NCBI GenBank assembly: GCA_021234155.1
Contig: JAJEKV010000144.1
Span: 618,001-682,000, forward strand
DNA length: 64,000 nt
From: Isoetes taiwanensis
Lineage: Eukaryota > Streptophyta > Lycopodiopsida > Isoetales > Isoetaceae
Direction: 5' to 3'
Part shown: positions 41,885 to 53,730 of the stretch, one piece after another
Layout of the letters: the number at the start of each line of letters is the position of its first letter
Numbering within the stretch: position 1 is the first letter of the stretch
The notes under the pieces: generated by a model
What the model was told of the DNA's origin: nothing
Databases searched by the model: none
The model's input: only the letters and a program-made list of their open reading frames with translations
Translations under genes and position numbers: made by a program

Positions 41885-42663
41885 TGATACGAACCCATAA
41901 TCCCCAAAGAACTTATGCAAAAGATCGTCAAGAAATACTACAGATAAACACAATAAGTTTACAGATCCACCCATCTGGGTAAGCTCATCAACCAATCGGG
42001 TTATCCTTGAGCAAGAGACTTCCAGAGAAAGACTGAATTTAAGGAATAGGAAAAATTTGGGAATCTCAAATCAACACTAGAGAAAAACTCTAGCAAACAC
42101 ATAAAATTCATGGATTAAGATTAAGGAATAGGAATTCAAGATCTATCAATACTCCAATTGACTAGATCTTCAGAGGGTTTGCAAATCTGGTTTCTCTGCA
42201 AGGACAAAGAGTTTGGCTTAAGATATCTAGGATAGGATCTAGACTAGGTGTTCCAAGTTGTTCGCCCGGTGTCCACCCCAGTTGGTCGTGATGTTCCTAG
42301 AGCTAGATTAATTCAATTCATTTGTTGCTGTCTGCCTTATATAACCAGTGAAGCCCTTTTAAAAGGCTTCGAGACACTTTTTCTGTTAGATAAGGCTTTG
42401 ATGCCTTTTGTTGAATAAATAAGCCTTATTTAGGAAGGCGTGCCCCTTTATATTCAAAGAAAATCTTGATGCCTTATATTAGGGCCTTTGCTCCCTTTTC
42501 CGTTGAAATATCCCGCCCCAATGATCTATCTAATGATGCTTGCTGGCTTAGCTTATGGGATATTCACTAAAATGCTTGGATCCAAGGGTTAACATAAGCA
42601 TTTACAACTTCCTTTTTCATTCTCTTGCTCCCGACAACCACTCCCCCGAGCACCACCATATCA
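41885..42663 (-). repeat. Right (5') LTR of LTR-RT3
   Basis: Runs from TGATACGAACCC to CCACCATATCA (TG...CA), 779 bp. Its right half matches 21035-21420. ATATC follows at the outer border. Confidence 0.8.
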
Positions 42664-43430
42664 ATATCTCCTGGTCATCTCTTCCTGTTCTGATGGGCTT
42701 GGAGCTAGTGACAGGCTGTATTTAGTTCTAGGAAGAAGATCATTAAGAATTTGATGCAATTTAACGACATGAGGTTGCTGGTGTATATACTAACTTTGGG
42801 CCCTGCCGCGTCACTTGTTAATTTTCCAAGCTTTTCTGCAAGTGATACTACATGATTAGTCAAACTTCGAGATATGTACAATTGCAATATTGGCCTCAGG
42901 GCCTTGGCTCCTTTGGATTTTATTTCTCTTCTTATATCCATTGTGCTACTTTTTGTTGAGTAATTAAAAGTCTCATTTCATTAAAAAAAAGGGAAAAAGA
43001 AATCATCATTAGTATCCTATGCTATAGTAAGCACATGATGTCCTTAGACAACTAATTGAGATATGTTCATTAGACAACTAATTGAGATATGTTCATCTTG
43101 TAATGTTTACGTTTTATTAAAAACTTCTTTTTTTCGTCCTTCAAAAAAGAAGAAGCAGGATTCAATGCTTGAATTTTATGCTCACTAAAGTAGCCCTGGT
43201 CTCGTGCTCTTGATGAGCAGGGGAGAGTTGTATATGTGCTGCGCATGCTTTGGGGTATTGGTAGGACCATGCTCAAATATCTTTAGAGACCTATGACTCC
43301 AGTTCTAATGCAGGCGAAACATTGGCTCCCCTTTCGTGGTTGGATTCCAAAAGACCGCAAGCCGCATACATCATCGTGTGTTTTTACAGGTCGAACAACA
43401 TAACAATCGTTGTTTATTATGATGTAGAGA
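42664..43430. other. No gene recognised
   Basis: Intergenic DNA between LTR-RT3 and the maspardin-like gene, with a short exact duplication (GACAACTAATTGAGATATGTTCAT at about 43048 and 43073). Confidence 0.4.
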
Positions 43431-43452
43431 TTGTTTTTATTGCAATAATGTT

Positions 43453-43530
43453 GCATGGCGCAGATGGTTAGTTCGTTGGATTTTCAAGTCTCTTGGGTGG
43501 GGTTGAGCTCCACTTCTAACATTTCTTTTG
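43453..43530 (+). repeat. tRNA-like SINE head
   Basis: A-box-like TGGCGCAGATGGTTAGTTCG and a weak B box GGTTGAGCTCC 40 bp later. It lacks a full tRNA fold, so a tRNA-derived SINE relic is more likely than a tRNA gene. Confidence 0.4.
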
Positions 43531-43740
43531 CTTTTGTGGTATTCGACTGACACAATAATTTTTGGGTGTATTCGACCTACACAATTTGCATGCAAATCTA
43601 TGAGTCTAATACCCCATTTTTGGTATTCGACTTATATAATATTTTTTGGGCATATTCGACTTACACTATTTACATGCAGATCTGTCGAATACCCCATTTT
43701 TGGTATTCCACATGCAGAATAGAAGCCAATCTATAAGTCT
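43530..43740 (+). repeat. Imperfect ~90-bp tandem repeat
   Basis: Two and a half copies of a unit with TTTTTGGGTGTATTCGACYTACAC, ATGCARATCT and AATACCCCATTTTTGGTATTC. Non-coding; 0.6 kb upstream of the maspardin-like start. Confidence 0.6.
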
Positions 43741-44350
43741 AATAACCCATTGGAATCCAACCTCTAAATGGGGAGCCAATAAATGCACCGGTTCTGAAGG
43801 CCAAGGGTATCCTCGCTCGTAAAAAACAGATAGGTGCAATTCAGCCCTATCCGCCTATCACGACGTGCCACTTGGCACTTTTATTTTACAGAAATGTTAA
43901 CGGCTGAAACAAACACAGACTCAAATATTTTTACTGCGGCAAGAATCGCGATTACCTCACATTCTGCGGCGTTTACCTCACATCCAGCGATTCTACCCTA
44001 CATTCTCTGATTTTACCCAGCATTCTGGGCTGCTGAATCGCACCTCTCTGTCTTCCACGTTACAGCAATGGCAATCTAGTTGCCATCCTGTTTCCATCCT
44101 AGGAATGGCAAATTGCCATTCCTGTATACGTCAAACGTAATATAAACTGATTAACAAATTTGGGACATGTGGGAATTACACATTGATAGCCACGTGGCAT
44201 ACACAACACTTTATTCGCTTAGCTAGTTCACTACAGAAAAAGATCCTATTGTCAGGTGCGGTCTCTCTGCATGTGCGTATCATATAGATCGAAGAAGAAA
44301 TGAAGACTTCAACTAGTTGAAGGGGCAGAGTTGGAAGATCGATTGATTAT

Positions 44351-47300
44351 ATGGCAGTTGCTGCGGCTGGGGATTTCATACATTTTAAGGCTCACGTGCC
44401 TCTTCGAAATGCTTCGGTAAGAATTAAGTCCATGTATGTATAATTTATGGCTTTTATTTATCAAACCAACTTAAATGTCAGCAATCTTTGCCCCGTTTGA
44501 GGTGGTTTTTGAAATGTCACCAACTCCTAAATTTCTGCAATGTGCAACCCTTTATGACCTTAGTTTGTTTGTTTGTTTTTTTGTTTTTCCTGTCTAGCAA
44601 ATTGAAAGACAGTGACAGCTAAAAGAGACAAGTTAATCTTGTGTCAAGTGGGGGCTCTGAATGGTCTGGGGATGTATGTAACCTTAGGTATCATTAAATT
44701 GATGAAATGGCTCAGACTGATATGAAGTTGTTAACTTCGCGACTGAAGCCTGACTGATATGAAGTTGTTAATTGCGAGACTGAAGTCTAGCTTTCCTTTA
44801 GTTGCGCATGTTGGTTTGGAGTACAGACTGTTCATCTGGTTTTCTCCTTGCATTTATTCTATTTGGTGGTCTATAAGTTGAAATATGCTTTTCATGGACA
44901 GTACTTCTGATCTATGGTGAGATTATTCGTTGATCTATGTTCAAGAAGAAGATCTTAAAGTGTATAATGTTTGGACAAGTGTTCTTAGCAAACGGTCCGT
45001 AGATGATTGTAGATGATTGTGGAAAGACAATAAAGTTTTTAGGCCTAGGTCGCAAGGAAAAGTAGCCGGAGATGGTTTTCTTTTAAGATACTGAATATTT
45101 CTGTATATGCATTCAAGTATAAACTAAAAGGATCTAAAATAAAGTTATCTTCCTTTTATGTTTTCTATGCTTTATTTTATATGCAGATTGGGAACCATCA
45201 ATGGCGGTATTACGATTATGGTCCAAAGGCTGTGCCACCACTAGTGTGCCTTTCTGGCATTGCTGGAACTGCAGAAGTTTTCTACAAATTAATACTGTCT
45301 TTATCATTGAAGGTACCTGGTCAGACTCACCTGCATTCTTCTGTTCTGTAAGCATGATTCTATTTAAGAAGCTTCAACTGTTATTTTTAAATGCAAGGTG
45401 CACTTAAAAAGGAAAATTTGATTAGTTCCTTTTCTTGAAGTTACAACCGATAATAATTAGGATTTAATGCACTTGCATACCACATGGACTTGTTATGGGC
45501 CAACTATTTGCCGGCAGAATCAATCACTAAAATAAGGCAGAAAATATGGTTGAAAACCGATGCCTTAAGAATTACCGATTCTAGTATTTTTAGACGCTCA
45601 TTCCATTGGCATCTAAGAAATGGTTTATTTGAGTGAGGGAACTATTGTTGGGATGGAAGTTTCTTAGCATCTTCTTGTTGAGAATTGCCAGCAAAGCTAG
45701 TAGCCTCTTATATCTAATATTATGTGACGATATTATCCCAAGTGTAAACTTAAAAGCAGGCTTTAGCTTTACCCAAAGATTTTGTAAAAACATCAGTAGC
45801 CTTGTTGTTTGTCCTGCAGTACGCAATAGCCACAAAGCCATCGAATACATTTGCCTGAGGGATAATTCAATTTCTTGCACAAGTGGGATGGCACAATTGG
45901 CTGACAATTTTTGTCCAAGTTCAATTGGTATCCGAACTCATTTTTGTTTTGTTCTGGCATATGGATCTGTCTTAGTCCAATTCGATAAAACAGTGAATCA
46001 ATTTCAAATAAATGTAACTTCCGAAGTTCATCATATATCTGACTTCTAGAACTGACCAGAGATTATTAACATCTGGCAGTAGACCATTTTTAGAGTTAAT
46101 GTACTACTGATAAGCAATTCCCATTTAATTTTCACTAGATGGCTTGTTGGTTTTATGTGTTGGGATCATGCCACAGAAGCTAAAGGAGAGAAGACTAGTC
46201 ATCAGTTCAGCCCACTAAAGTTACTGTTCAGTTTCATAAGTAGTGTTGTAAACCCTTCGTTGAACCGGAGAGTAACCAGAGAGTAACCGATGTATTAATG
46301 ATGCGCGATCTTTTTCTAAATGCCTATTTTCTTTTTTGGTTGTATTATCTCATACGCCATGATTTGGAGCATCTATATATCTCAAATACTTGGCTAAGTC
46401 CTCCTAGGAGTAGCTCACCTTTACCTACCCTGTTTACTACATCATAAGAGAGAGCTATCACTGCCTTTTCAGAAACACAACATTTTTATGTGAAATACAA
46501 TTGTGTGCTTCAATGTTTGTGAGCTTGTCCAGGAACGAAGGAACGTCCTCAAAGATAGAATTAATGTTTGCCCAAGTGGCCTAAAGCAAATAACAATCTC
46601 TTCATTCTTCCTTACTGATGAAGAGGCATGAAGGATTGGGCAGATGGATGACTCCCCAAAGTAAAGGAAACTTCATGATGTTAAAGGACTGAAGCGGGCA
46701 GTAAAGCAGGAACACAAGCAATTTTTTCAGAAGAGATATTGGAAACAAAGAGGCCAAATGCTGATATCAGATCATTCTTTGGAGCAGCTAAGACTGCGAT
46801 TGGATCATCTGATAGAATCCAGTGGGCTCATGAAGAATGTAAAGAAAGATGCAAGATACAAGCGCAAGCTAACCAATGCTATGTGGAGTAAATCACTCGT
46901 ATGAGGCTTGACAATGGCTAATATATGGAGTGCCATGTCAGCAGCAACAAATGATAACTAGCGTGCAAGCGTGCAGTGTGCCAGGTCAGCAGTGATGACT
47001 CAGCATGCACAGTCATCAATACACCTGGAGTATGATAATACTCTAACACCCCCCCTGATGACGTGCATGGCTGAAAATCAAAAAGAAAACTAACAGAAAG
47101 GAAAGAGCATCCCCCCTGAGATCAAGCAGTGCTCATAAGATAGAGCAAACTCAACCACCAGATAAGCCATAGCTGCACACGTAGAATCATCCCCCCTGAG
47201 GACAAACACTGCTGCAAACTCAAAACACATGTACAAGAGTTCAGCATATGGAGAAGAGTGAGCCACAAAAGTAGCCATGCCTGCCTCGAAATGTTGGTCT

Positions 47301-50300
47301 TAAACCAAAATTTTCTGCCCCTGTACCATTCTCTACACTTGTCCTGTGACGCTACTGAGAAATGCATGCCCTTGCTTGAATGCTTAAATTCAAAAAACTG
47401 AAACTGCTCTGCCAAGATTTTTGCAGAAGAAAATTTGAAACAATCATGGCGTAGCACCTGCATGTGCCCCTCCTGTTCCCTTGCACACCTCAGAAATTAA
47501 AGTCTGCTCAGACGTTTGAAACTGCCCTTGGAATAAATGAGAACTATTTGCAGCTAAATCATGACTGGAAATCAGATTTGAAGATTCAAGTAACTCAAGA
47601 GTAACGAGAACTTGATTTCTTAAATGCAAGCATCTGTAACTGACCTTTAGCCTATTGGTTAATCCTCCAATACCAGGATAAGAAATATACCCCAAACAAT
47701 CATCCAAATTAGAATGATCCTCCACTTTCCCATCATGTGTGCAAGCAAATGGAATATGTAGATGAATATAAAGTGGAGAATGGACTTCATGTGTACTAAC
47801 CTTGGTGATTATGGAACTAAAACCAGCATTCTGCTCATATATATCCATCCAAGGAAGTTGAAGAACGAACTCATCTTTGAAATCTTCACAGAGCTGGGAC
47901 ATGATAGAAGCAAAATCACAAATCTTTGCATCAAGCTCCAGCCAAGGAAACTGGACAAGCAATTCTTCTTCCATATCACTGTCATGAGTAAGTGATTCGT
48001 TCCTCAAATTAGATGTGTCATGAAGTCCTGCAAACTGATCTGCATCATGCATAAGAATCTGAATGAGGCCTAGTTGATTCTGCTCACAAAACTGTGAAGA
48101 TACAAGTAGATGTGATAGATCAAGCTTAGATTCCACAAAACCATCATACTTTTCTTGTAATATGCCAATGTCCTGTTCTGCCTTTGCTAGAATATCATTC
48201 CAAAGTTCCTTCAGAACACAATAATCATTGTGGATAGAATGAAATTCACTATCAAGACAAGGTAATTCTAACTGTTCAGGTATAAATGCCTGAATGCTCT
48301 CTGAACCCAATGAAAGATACTCCAAAGTCTGATACAAATTGTGATTTCCACCTTCACAAGATCCAAAGCCTGTAACAGGATAGTGCTTGTCAAAATCTGT
48401 TGGTAAATGAAGAGTACCTTGCTCACACAAAATCAACTTGTTTCGTGTTACTAGCATTGCTAGCAGCATTAAGAAAATCTGATCGATCCAATACTTGAGC
48501 ATTTTCCATATATGTAGCCTCTTCGAAAATATTTCTGAGATAATTAGAATCAGAAGAAGAATCATGGATCTCAGGAACAGGAACAGAAAGCATAAAATTA
48601 GATATCCCAGAACTAACAGTGGAAACAGTCAAAGCATGTTCATGCTTCTTTTTCCTTTTTTTTTTTCTTTGTCTTTTGCTTCTTCTTCCTCTGTAACTCA
48701 CACTCAATAAAATCCCAGAGTTCTTTAGAACTTGTAAATGGACCTGATACCCAGGGATGAACATGTAAATCTATTGTTGCTTTCGAATCAAAGCCAATGC
48801 AAGTCTGTCTCTCAACTCATACCCTTGATGATTGAGCTCTGATTTAGTAACCTGACCATGAACAATTTCCAAAATACCTTGTATGGATAGAAGCTGTGTC
48901 ATAGAAGCCTTCCATTGAGGATAATTGTCATGAGCTAAGGACCTAAATCCAAAATCAACTCCTTCAAATGACAACATCTCTAACACAGTACACATTACTG
49001 GCTTAAAATCTTCCCAAACAAAAGATGCCAATCTTGAGCCAACTGCCCACAAAGCCCAGATCCCAGCCCAAACTTGAGATCCGGCACAACAAACTTGAGA
49101 TCCGGCAAGAACTGTGCCGCAAAATCCTGATCCAACCAAATTCAGAGCCAAATCGGGCTCCAAGTTCTAAATGCGGTGCCCCCTGCCGTAACTCCAAGTG
49201 TGGCCCTATCCGACCAACAAAAATAGAACCAAAAATAGAACGTACCTTTTGTTTTTATCCGAAATAAGCCACGAACCAAAGATAACTGCACCAAATCCGA
49301 GCAAATCTGTCAAATTCTTTGCCGTAAACACCAGATCTAGATCCGGCCAATCTATTTGGCACAGAACCTTCAGATCCACCAAATCAACACAGATTCCGTC
49401 CAATTTGCAAAGCTACCAGTCTATGCCCGTTCTTGCAAAGAAACGAACCCTAGTGCTTGCAAATTGCAGCCAGTTCTTGGCTTGCCATATCCCATTCAAT
49501 CTTCACTAAGAAACTGCATCCAGCTTCGAAGAAGATGTCAAGGCAAATCTGCCTTTCAGCTAATTGATCTTGCAAGAAACTCTTGCCAAGAAATCAGCTC
49601 GAATTCCTCCGATCCAGATTACACCAGGATGCTGCCTGTGTCAATCTGATCCAGCCCTTGAAAGCTTGGCTCCTAAAGCAAATTTTCTTGAAAATTTTGC
49701 TGATCAAAACCAGATCGATCCTACACTCTCTTCCTTCTTCATGTAGGCTCTGATACCATGATAGAATCCAGTGGGCTCATGAAGAATGTAAAGAAAGATG
49801 CAAGATACAAGCGCAAGCTAACCAATGCTATGTGGAGTAAATCACTCGTATGAGGCTTGACAATGGCTAATATATGGAGTGCCATGTCAGCAGCAACAAA
49901 TGATAACTAGCGTGCAAGCGTGCAGTGTGCCAGGTCAGCAGTGATGACTCAGCATGCACAGTCATCAATACACCTGGAGTATGATAATACTCTAACATCA
50001 TCCTCCTAAGCATTTCTATTGTAATTTAATTAGATGTTTTCTAGTGATAGATTATGAGTCTTGGAGGCCATCGCCCTCCTTGCAGCTTCATGAATAATGT
50101 ATGTGCTTGATCTCATAAACACTTTGGGTCTCCTGTAGATGTTAATAAACGTTAATAATTTCCCTCCCTCCCTCCCTCCCAGTCTCTATCCGTTTTCTTT
50201 AATGACCAGATAATTAGGTTTTTATCTCTATGTTAGTTAAGGAATGTTAGCTAAGGATTGTTTTGGATTGTTTTGGGCAGTTCAGGGGCAGTTAGATGTT

Positions 50301-51455
50301 ATAGTTGGCTGAGCTAAAGGCATGGTATGAGAGCAAAGACACTCTGACTATATGACCTACTTTGACTTGTCTTGTGTTATGAAATAAGGAAAAGACCAAT
50401 AGAAAGAACTTTTGCAACCTCCTTTTGTCAAGAGGCAATAGGTTTGAGGATGTTTCTGGATATGTTTGCAGAACACATGCAATCAGCGCTGAGCAGATAT
50501 GAGGAGGGCATATCTGCACAAAGACAATAAGACATTAAATAGACCTTGGTAATCAGACGGAGCCTTCGTAGAATGTGCTAGTATACTTTTGGAGAATCTT
50601 TGTGTTAACTTAAATATAAATAATCTGAATATAAATAATCTGAATATAAATAATCTTTTTTTCGTGCAATGAATTTGGGAATTTTAATGTTCTTTATATG
50701 TGGAAGGGGATAATTTTTAAGAAGGATGTCCATGAATTTATTTCAGGGTTACCGCGTGATTGCTGCAGATGCCCCACCAGTTTGGAGCCATCAGGAATGG
50801 GTTAACTCTTTTGAAAAGTTTCTGGATATGGTCAATGTTCACCACGTGAGTCCCTTTTTCATATGATCTGCCCGAGTTACATCTTTGAATTTCTGCTTCT
50901 ATGGAGTGGTTGTTTGTAAAGCTGCATCATGTTTAATTTAAGCCTGCCATTTACAAAATGTTGTTTGGATTTTGCGATGGTTAATAAATATTTATTTAAT
51001 TAAGTTAAAATGGGAACCCTTCTGCTATTATAAGCTGTGAAAGGATGATGGAGTGACTGTGCAGTCATGGTTGGTGGCTGATTTCTTAAGATTCGTGTAG
51101 GTTCATTTATATGGATCTGGCATTGGGGGATTTTTGGCACAGTTCTTTGCACAATGTCGTCCCAGGAGAGTAAAATCACTATTGCTATCAAATACATTTT
51201 TGGACACACGCCATTTTGCAGCTTCAATGTCATGGACCTCTTTGTGAGTGTGATAGTAGATAAAACTTAACCATGTTGAATGTCTGTTGCCAGATATATC
51301 TCAGCAGTCTTCAAGAGGAATTAAATCTGGCATGATGTTTTGGCAGGATAAATTGGGCTCCAGAATTTTTGCTAAAACGCTACATTTTATCAGGAATTCG
51401 TGATGGACCTCAGGACCCTTTAATAGCAGATTCTATAGATTTCGTTGTAGACCAG
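44351..51455 (+). CDS. Maspardin-like (SPG21) alpha/beta-hydrolase-fold protein, exons 1-5, incomplete
   Basis: Five exons with GT-AG borders and matching phases: 44351-44416 (MAVAAAGDFIHFKAHVPLR), 45187-45312 (YYDYGPKAVPPLVCLSG), 50747-50845 (ADAPPVWSHQEWVNSFEKFL), 51101-51243 (VHLYGSGIGGFLAQFFAQ, LSNTFLDTRHF) and 51347-51455 (FLLKRYILSGIRDGP). These match the conserved maspardin order, including the GxGxGG nucleophile-elbow position, where the usual serine (GTSLGG) is replaced: here G-S-G-I-G-G. Maspardin is an endosomal/trans-Golgi protein in animals; plant homologues are poorly studied. The terminal exons (about 130 residues: NDYS/PQQLKD and PDEVNLHLQ blocks) are not found to 53.5 kb. They may lie beyond the LINE block or be lost. 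Intron 2 (5.4 kb) holds a complete LTR element. Confidence 0.85.
46810..47048 (-). repeat. 3' LTR of LTR-RT4
   Basis: On - reads TGTTAGAGTATTATC ... GGATTCTATCA. Confidence 0.9.
47049..47200 (-). other. Three polypurine-tract-like repeats of LTR-RT4
   Basis: TCAGGGGGG-type tracts on - at 47049-47058 (next to the LTR), 47111-47120 and 47191-47200, spaced 60-80 bp. The last two share CTCAGGGGGGATG. Only the first abuts the LTR; the others look like internal duplicates. Confidence 0.65.
47444..49163 (-). pseudogene. Gag-like polyprotein region of LTR-RT4
   Basis: Leftward: NYPQWKASMTQLLSIQGIL (49163-48771 frame), then in a shifted frame ATIDLHVHPWVSG and FTSSKELWDFIECELQRKKK, the copia gag core (usual form: transiakeLWd.L...). 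After an A11-run (about 48651-48662) the frame moves again to KHEHALTVSTVSSG and VPVPEIHDSSSDS. It then moves to a long open frame (48565-47444) with VQFPWLELDAKICDFASIM and LQLPWMDIYEQNAGF, two related blocks. The long downstream part has no match to known pol proteins. Homologous text occurs at 52326-53300. Confidence 0.6.
49759..49997 (-). repeat. 5' LTR of LTR-RT4
   Basis: Reads the same as 46810-47048; adjoins the primer site. Confidence 0.9.
50155..50182 (+). repeat. CCCT microsatellite
   Basis: Five to six CCCT/TCCC units in intron 2 of the maspardin-like gene. Confidence 0.8.
50605..50655 (+). repeat. Short tandem repeat AATATAAATAATCTG
   Basis: Three copies of a ~15-bp unit in intron 2, about 100 bp before exon 3. 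Confidence 0.75.
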
Positions 51456-52325
51456 GTACATGCAGCTTCATATAAATTTCTCTTTTAGATAGATAGGTAT
51501 GCTAGCTATGTGAAACGTCTGGAACATAGGAAAAAAATGCAAGAACTTTTTCATGTCCAAAAACTAGTTACTGGCTTGCATTTTTGTGGAATAAATATCT
51601 ACTTAAGCTACATTGTAGTCTGCTGTCTGTGTTATATATAGATAATAAGAACTATGACCATGTGACCCAAAAGGTGGTCGGTCAACCAATTTTCTAATAA
51701 CTTAGAAATTTATTGCCAAATGTAAGGGAATGTTTATATATATGATAAATGATGAATAGAAGTGCTGCAATATGGTGAAGACAAGGTAAAGTAAAGTGGG
51801 GTGAAAAACGGCCTATTTTGACATCGAAGTAGCCTGAATGAAATTGGAAAATGGATTTACATTTGAGCTTTGAACAATTTTATGTTTTAAAGTAACAGGG
51901 TACATTATATTACATTTCTTAGGCTGAAACATTAAGCAAAACCTTCTAATGATAAAAGTGTAGAAGTGATGATTATTAGCAGATTTCGTAAGTATTACAG
52001 CAGTCACAGGCGGAGAACTGCAGCAGTCTAAGAATAGGATAGACCATTCTTCACTCGTTTATTATCAGGAACACCCACATTCTATAAAGATGTATTCTGC
52101 TCTTTTCAAACTTGGATTTAGTCGTCATTTGGTTGCCCCTAATTTTATTGCGTTGTTTCTTGCATTGTATCCAAGATCTCCAAGTTCCAACAGAACAGTC
52201 ACCGTGTAGAAGTAAGATTGAAGAAGAAGCTGGTAGATTAATTATTAGAATATGTCGAACCTATATATGTGAACATATACATACATGTACATACGGTGAT
52301 GTATATACACTGGTGTACCTATAAC
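51456..52325 (+). other. Maspardin-like intron 5 (start), no exon seen
   Basis: Starts with donor GTACATGCAG. AT-rich intronic DNA without a recognisable next exon. Confidence 0.5.
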
Positions 52326-53514
52326 ATTCGATTTGAAAGATCAAAATATCTTGGAACTCATTCAATCTCACATTGATCAGGAAGTAGATCTCTGGGTATT
52401 GGATGACCTTTCTACTTCAAAGGAGTTATGGGATTGTTTACAAACTAGATTTGAGCAGGGTCTCTTTGACAAGACTGAGATATGAAATATTACTTGATAT
52501 TCTTTCTCTCCCAGTTCCAGAAGTTCCACAAATTGCTGCTGATTTATTCCTCAATAGTTTTTGGAATGAAATTGCCGGCATAAACAATGAGGAAAGGACA
52601 ATGCAGCAATTTGCAGCATATAATCTTGCTCAAAAAACTCCAAATCTGCTGTCAAGAACTGATTTTTTATTCTTACATGTTGACTTGCAGCATGAAGTTG
52701 TAGAGCAGGCTGCAGGAACAGTTCAAGGATTTCTGGATAGTTATTTAAGTTTTAAGGGAGGAAAAATTTGAGTTCTCATGTTTTTGAATGATGGAATAGA
52801 AGACATGGTTCAGAAGTTACCCTGGATGTTTGCAAATGTTATGATAGACATCTTCACAAGGCCAAGGTTAGTGAACGTGAACTGCATTTGCCTCTTTCTA
52901 TATGTTTGCACCTACCATGTGCATCCATTCAAGGTCTTCTTACAATGAGCTTGGATGCTTGGGGTATGTTTCTTACGATGATAGTGAAGGATCAAGCCAG
53001 CTGTTGACAGTTAGTTGCAGGGGTTTACATTTAAGAAATCAGGTCTTATTGATTATTCTATAAAGGTCAAAACCTGGTTAATAATGATGTTAAGCCTGGT
53101 ACAGTGACAAGTGTTACCAGGACAGTTTTGTGGGTCATCTAAAGCTACGAACAAGAACTTTGACCTGCTCTTTTATATCAGACCAACTTTTATTATGAGT
53201 GGTTCTTATGTTGGCAAGAAAAGAGAGTGGTATAGGGGAAGGAAACTATGGTTCAATGCTTAGCATGGCTGATTTTATGGCTGAGTTTACTATATATGCT
53301 TCATTTTCAGCAGTGTTCGTCATCAGGAGGGGTGTTAGAATTATGTTGACCTGTATGATAATGTCACACTGCTGGGTCACCACTTCTTGCTGACATGGCA
53401 CTCTATATATAAGCCATAGTTGCCTCTCATTAGTTAGTTCACTATATAGCATTGGTTAGCTTGTGCTTGTATTTTTTATCTTTCACTATTCATCAAGATC
53501 TCTGGTTCCCAACA
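52326..53514 (+). mobile_element. Diverged relative of LTR-RT4, 5'-truncated (LTR-RT5)
   Basis: A gag-like stretch with SHIDQEVDLWVLDDLSTSKE (compare LHVHPWVSG...TSSKELWD), then in another frame DILSLPVPEVPQIAADLF (compare NFMLSVPVPEIHDSSSDS). It also has LPWM, ELGCLGYVSYDD and CRGLHLRNQVL (compare DDCLGYISYPG, YRCLHLRNQVL). A polypurine tract CATCAGGAGGGG precedes an LTR at 53333-53514 (TGTTAGAATT ... TTCCCAACA, with TATATATAAGCC inside). Opposite orientation to LTR-RT4. No 5' LTR found. Confidence 0.7.
53333..53514 (+). repeat. 3' LTR of LTR-RT5
   Basis: 182 bp, TG...CA ends, preceded by a polypurine tract; starts TGTTAGA like the LTR of LTR-RT4. Confidence 0.65.
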
Positions 53515-53612
53515 TTCTGAAGAGCAGATGACGCAATGGGTAGAAAAGTTATTTGTTGACGCAGAAAGAAAGAAAGAAAGAAAGATTTATTAACGTCTAC
53601 GTAAGACCCAAA

Positions 53613-53626
53613 GGGTCTATGAGACC
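53613..53626 (-). promoter_or_regulatory. 3'-terminal motif, LINE AC
   Basis: GGTCTCATAGACCC on -, followed by TTTGGGTCTT, so it can also form a local hairpin (AGACCC/GGGTCT). Same position as in copy B. Confidence 0.7.
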
Positions 53627-53730
53627 ATAACATAAACAGAATTCAAGACCTTCAGGAGGAAAACCCTCCTGTTATCTAAGGTATGGAAACAAAAATATTA
53701 AGTTTAACAATTGAAAATCAAAAAATCTGC

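Larger units (their letters stand above)
46810..49997 (-). mobile_element. Copia-like non-autonomous LTR element (LTR-RT4)
   Basis: Identical 239-bp LTRs as far as I can read (46810-47048 and 49759-49997), TSD TCATC at 46805-46809 and 49998-50002, and a perfect primer site TGGTATCAGAGCC on - at 49746-49758. A G-rich polypurine tract lies next to the 3' LTR. It carries a gag-like region but no protease, integrase or RT, so it depends on another element. Recent insertion, antisense to the host gene, within intron 2. Confidence 0.9.

Noticed and set aside
43453-43530. Functional tRNA gene
   Set aside because: A and B boxes are approximate and no acceptor or anticodon stem can be formed; a SINE relic fits better.
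52403-52771. Next exon of the maspardin-like gene
   Set aside because: The translated text matches the gag-like ORF of LTR-RT4 (VPVPE and following blocks), not the maspardin C-terminus.
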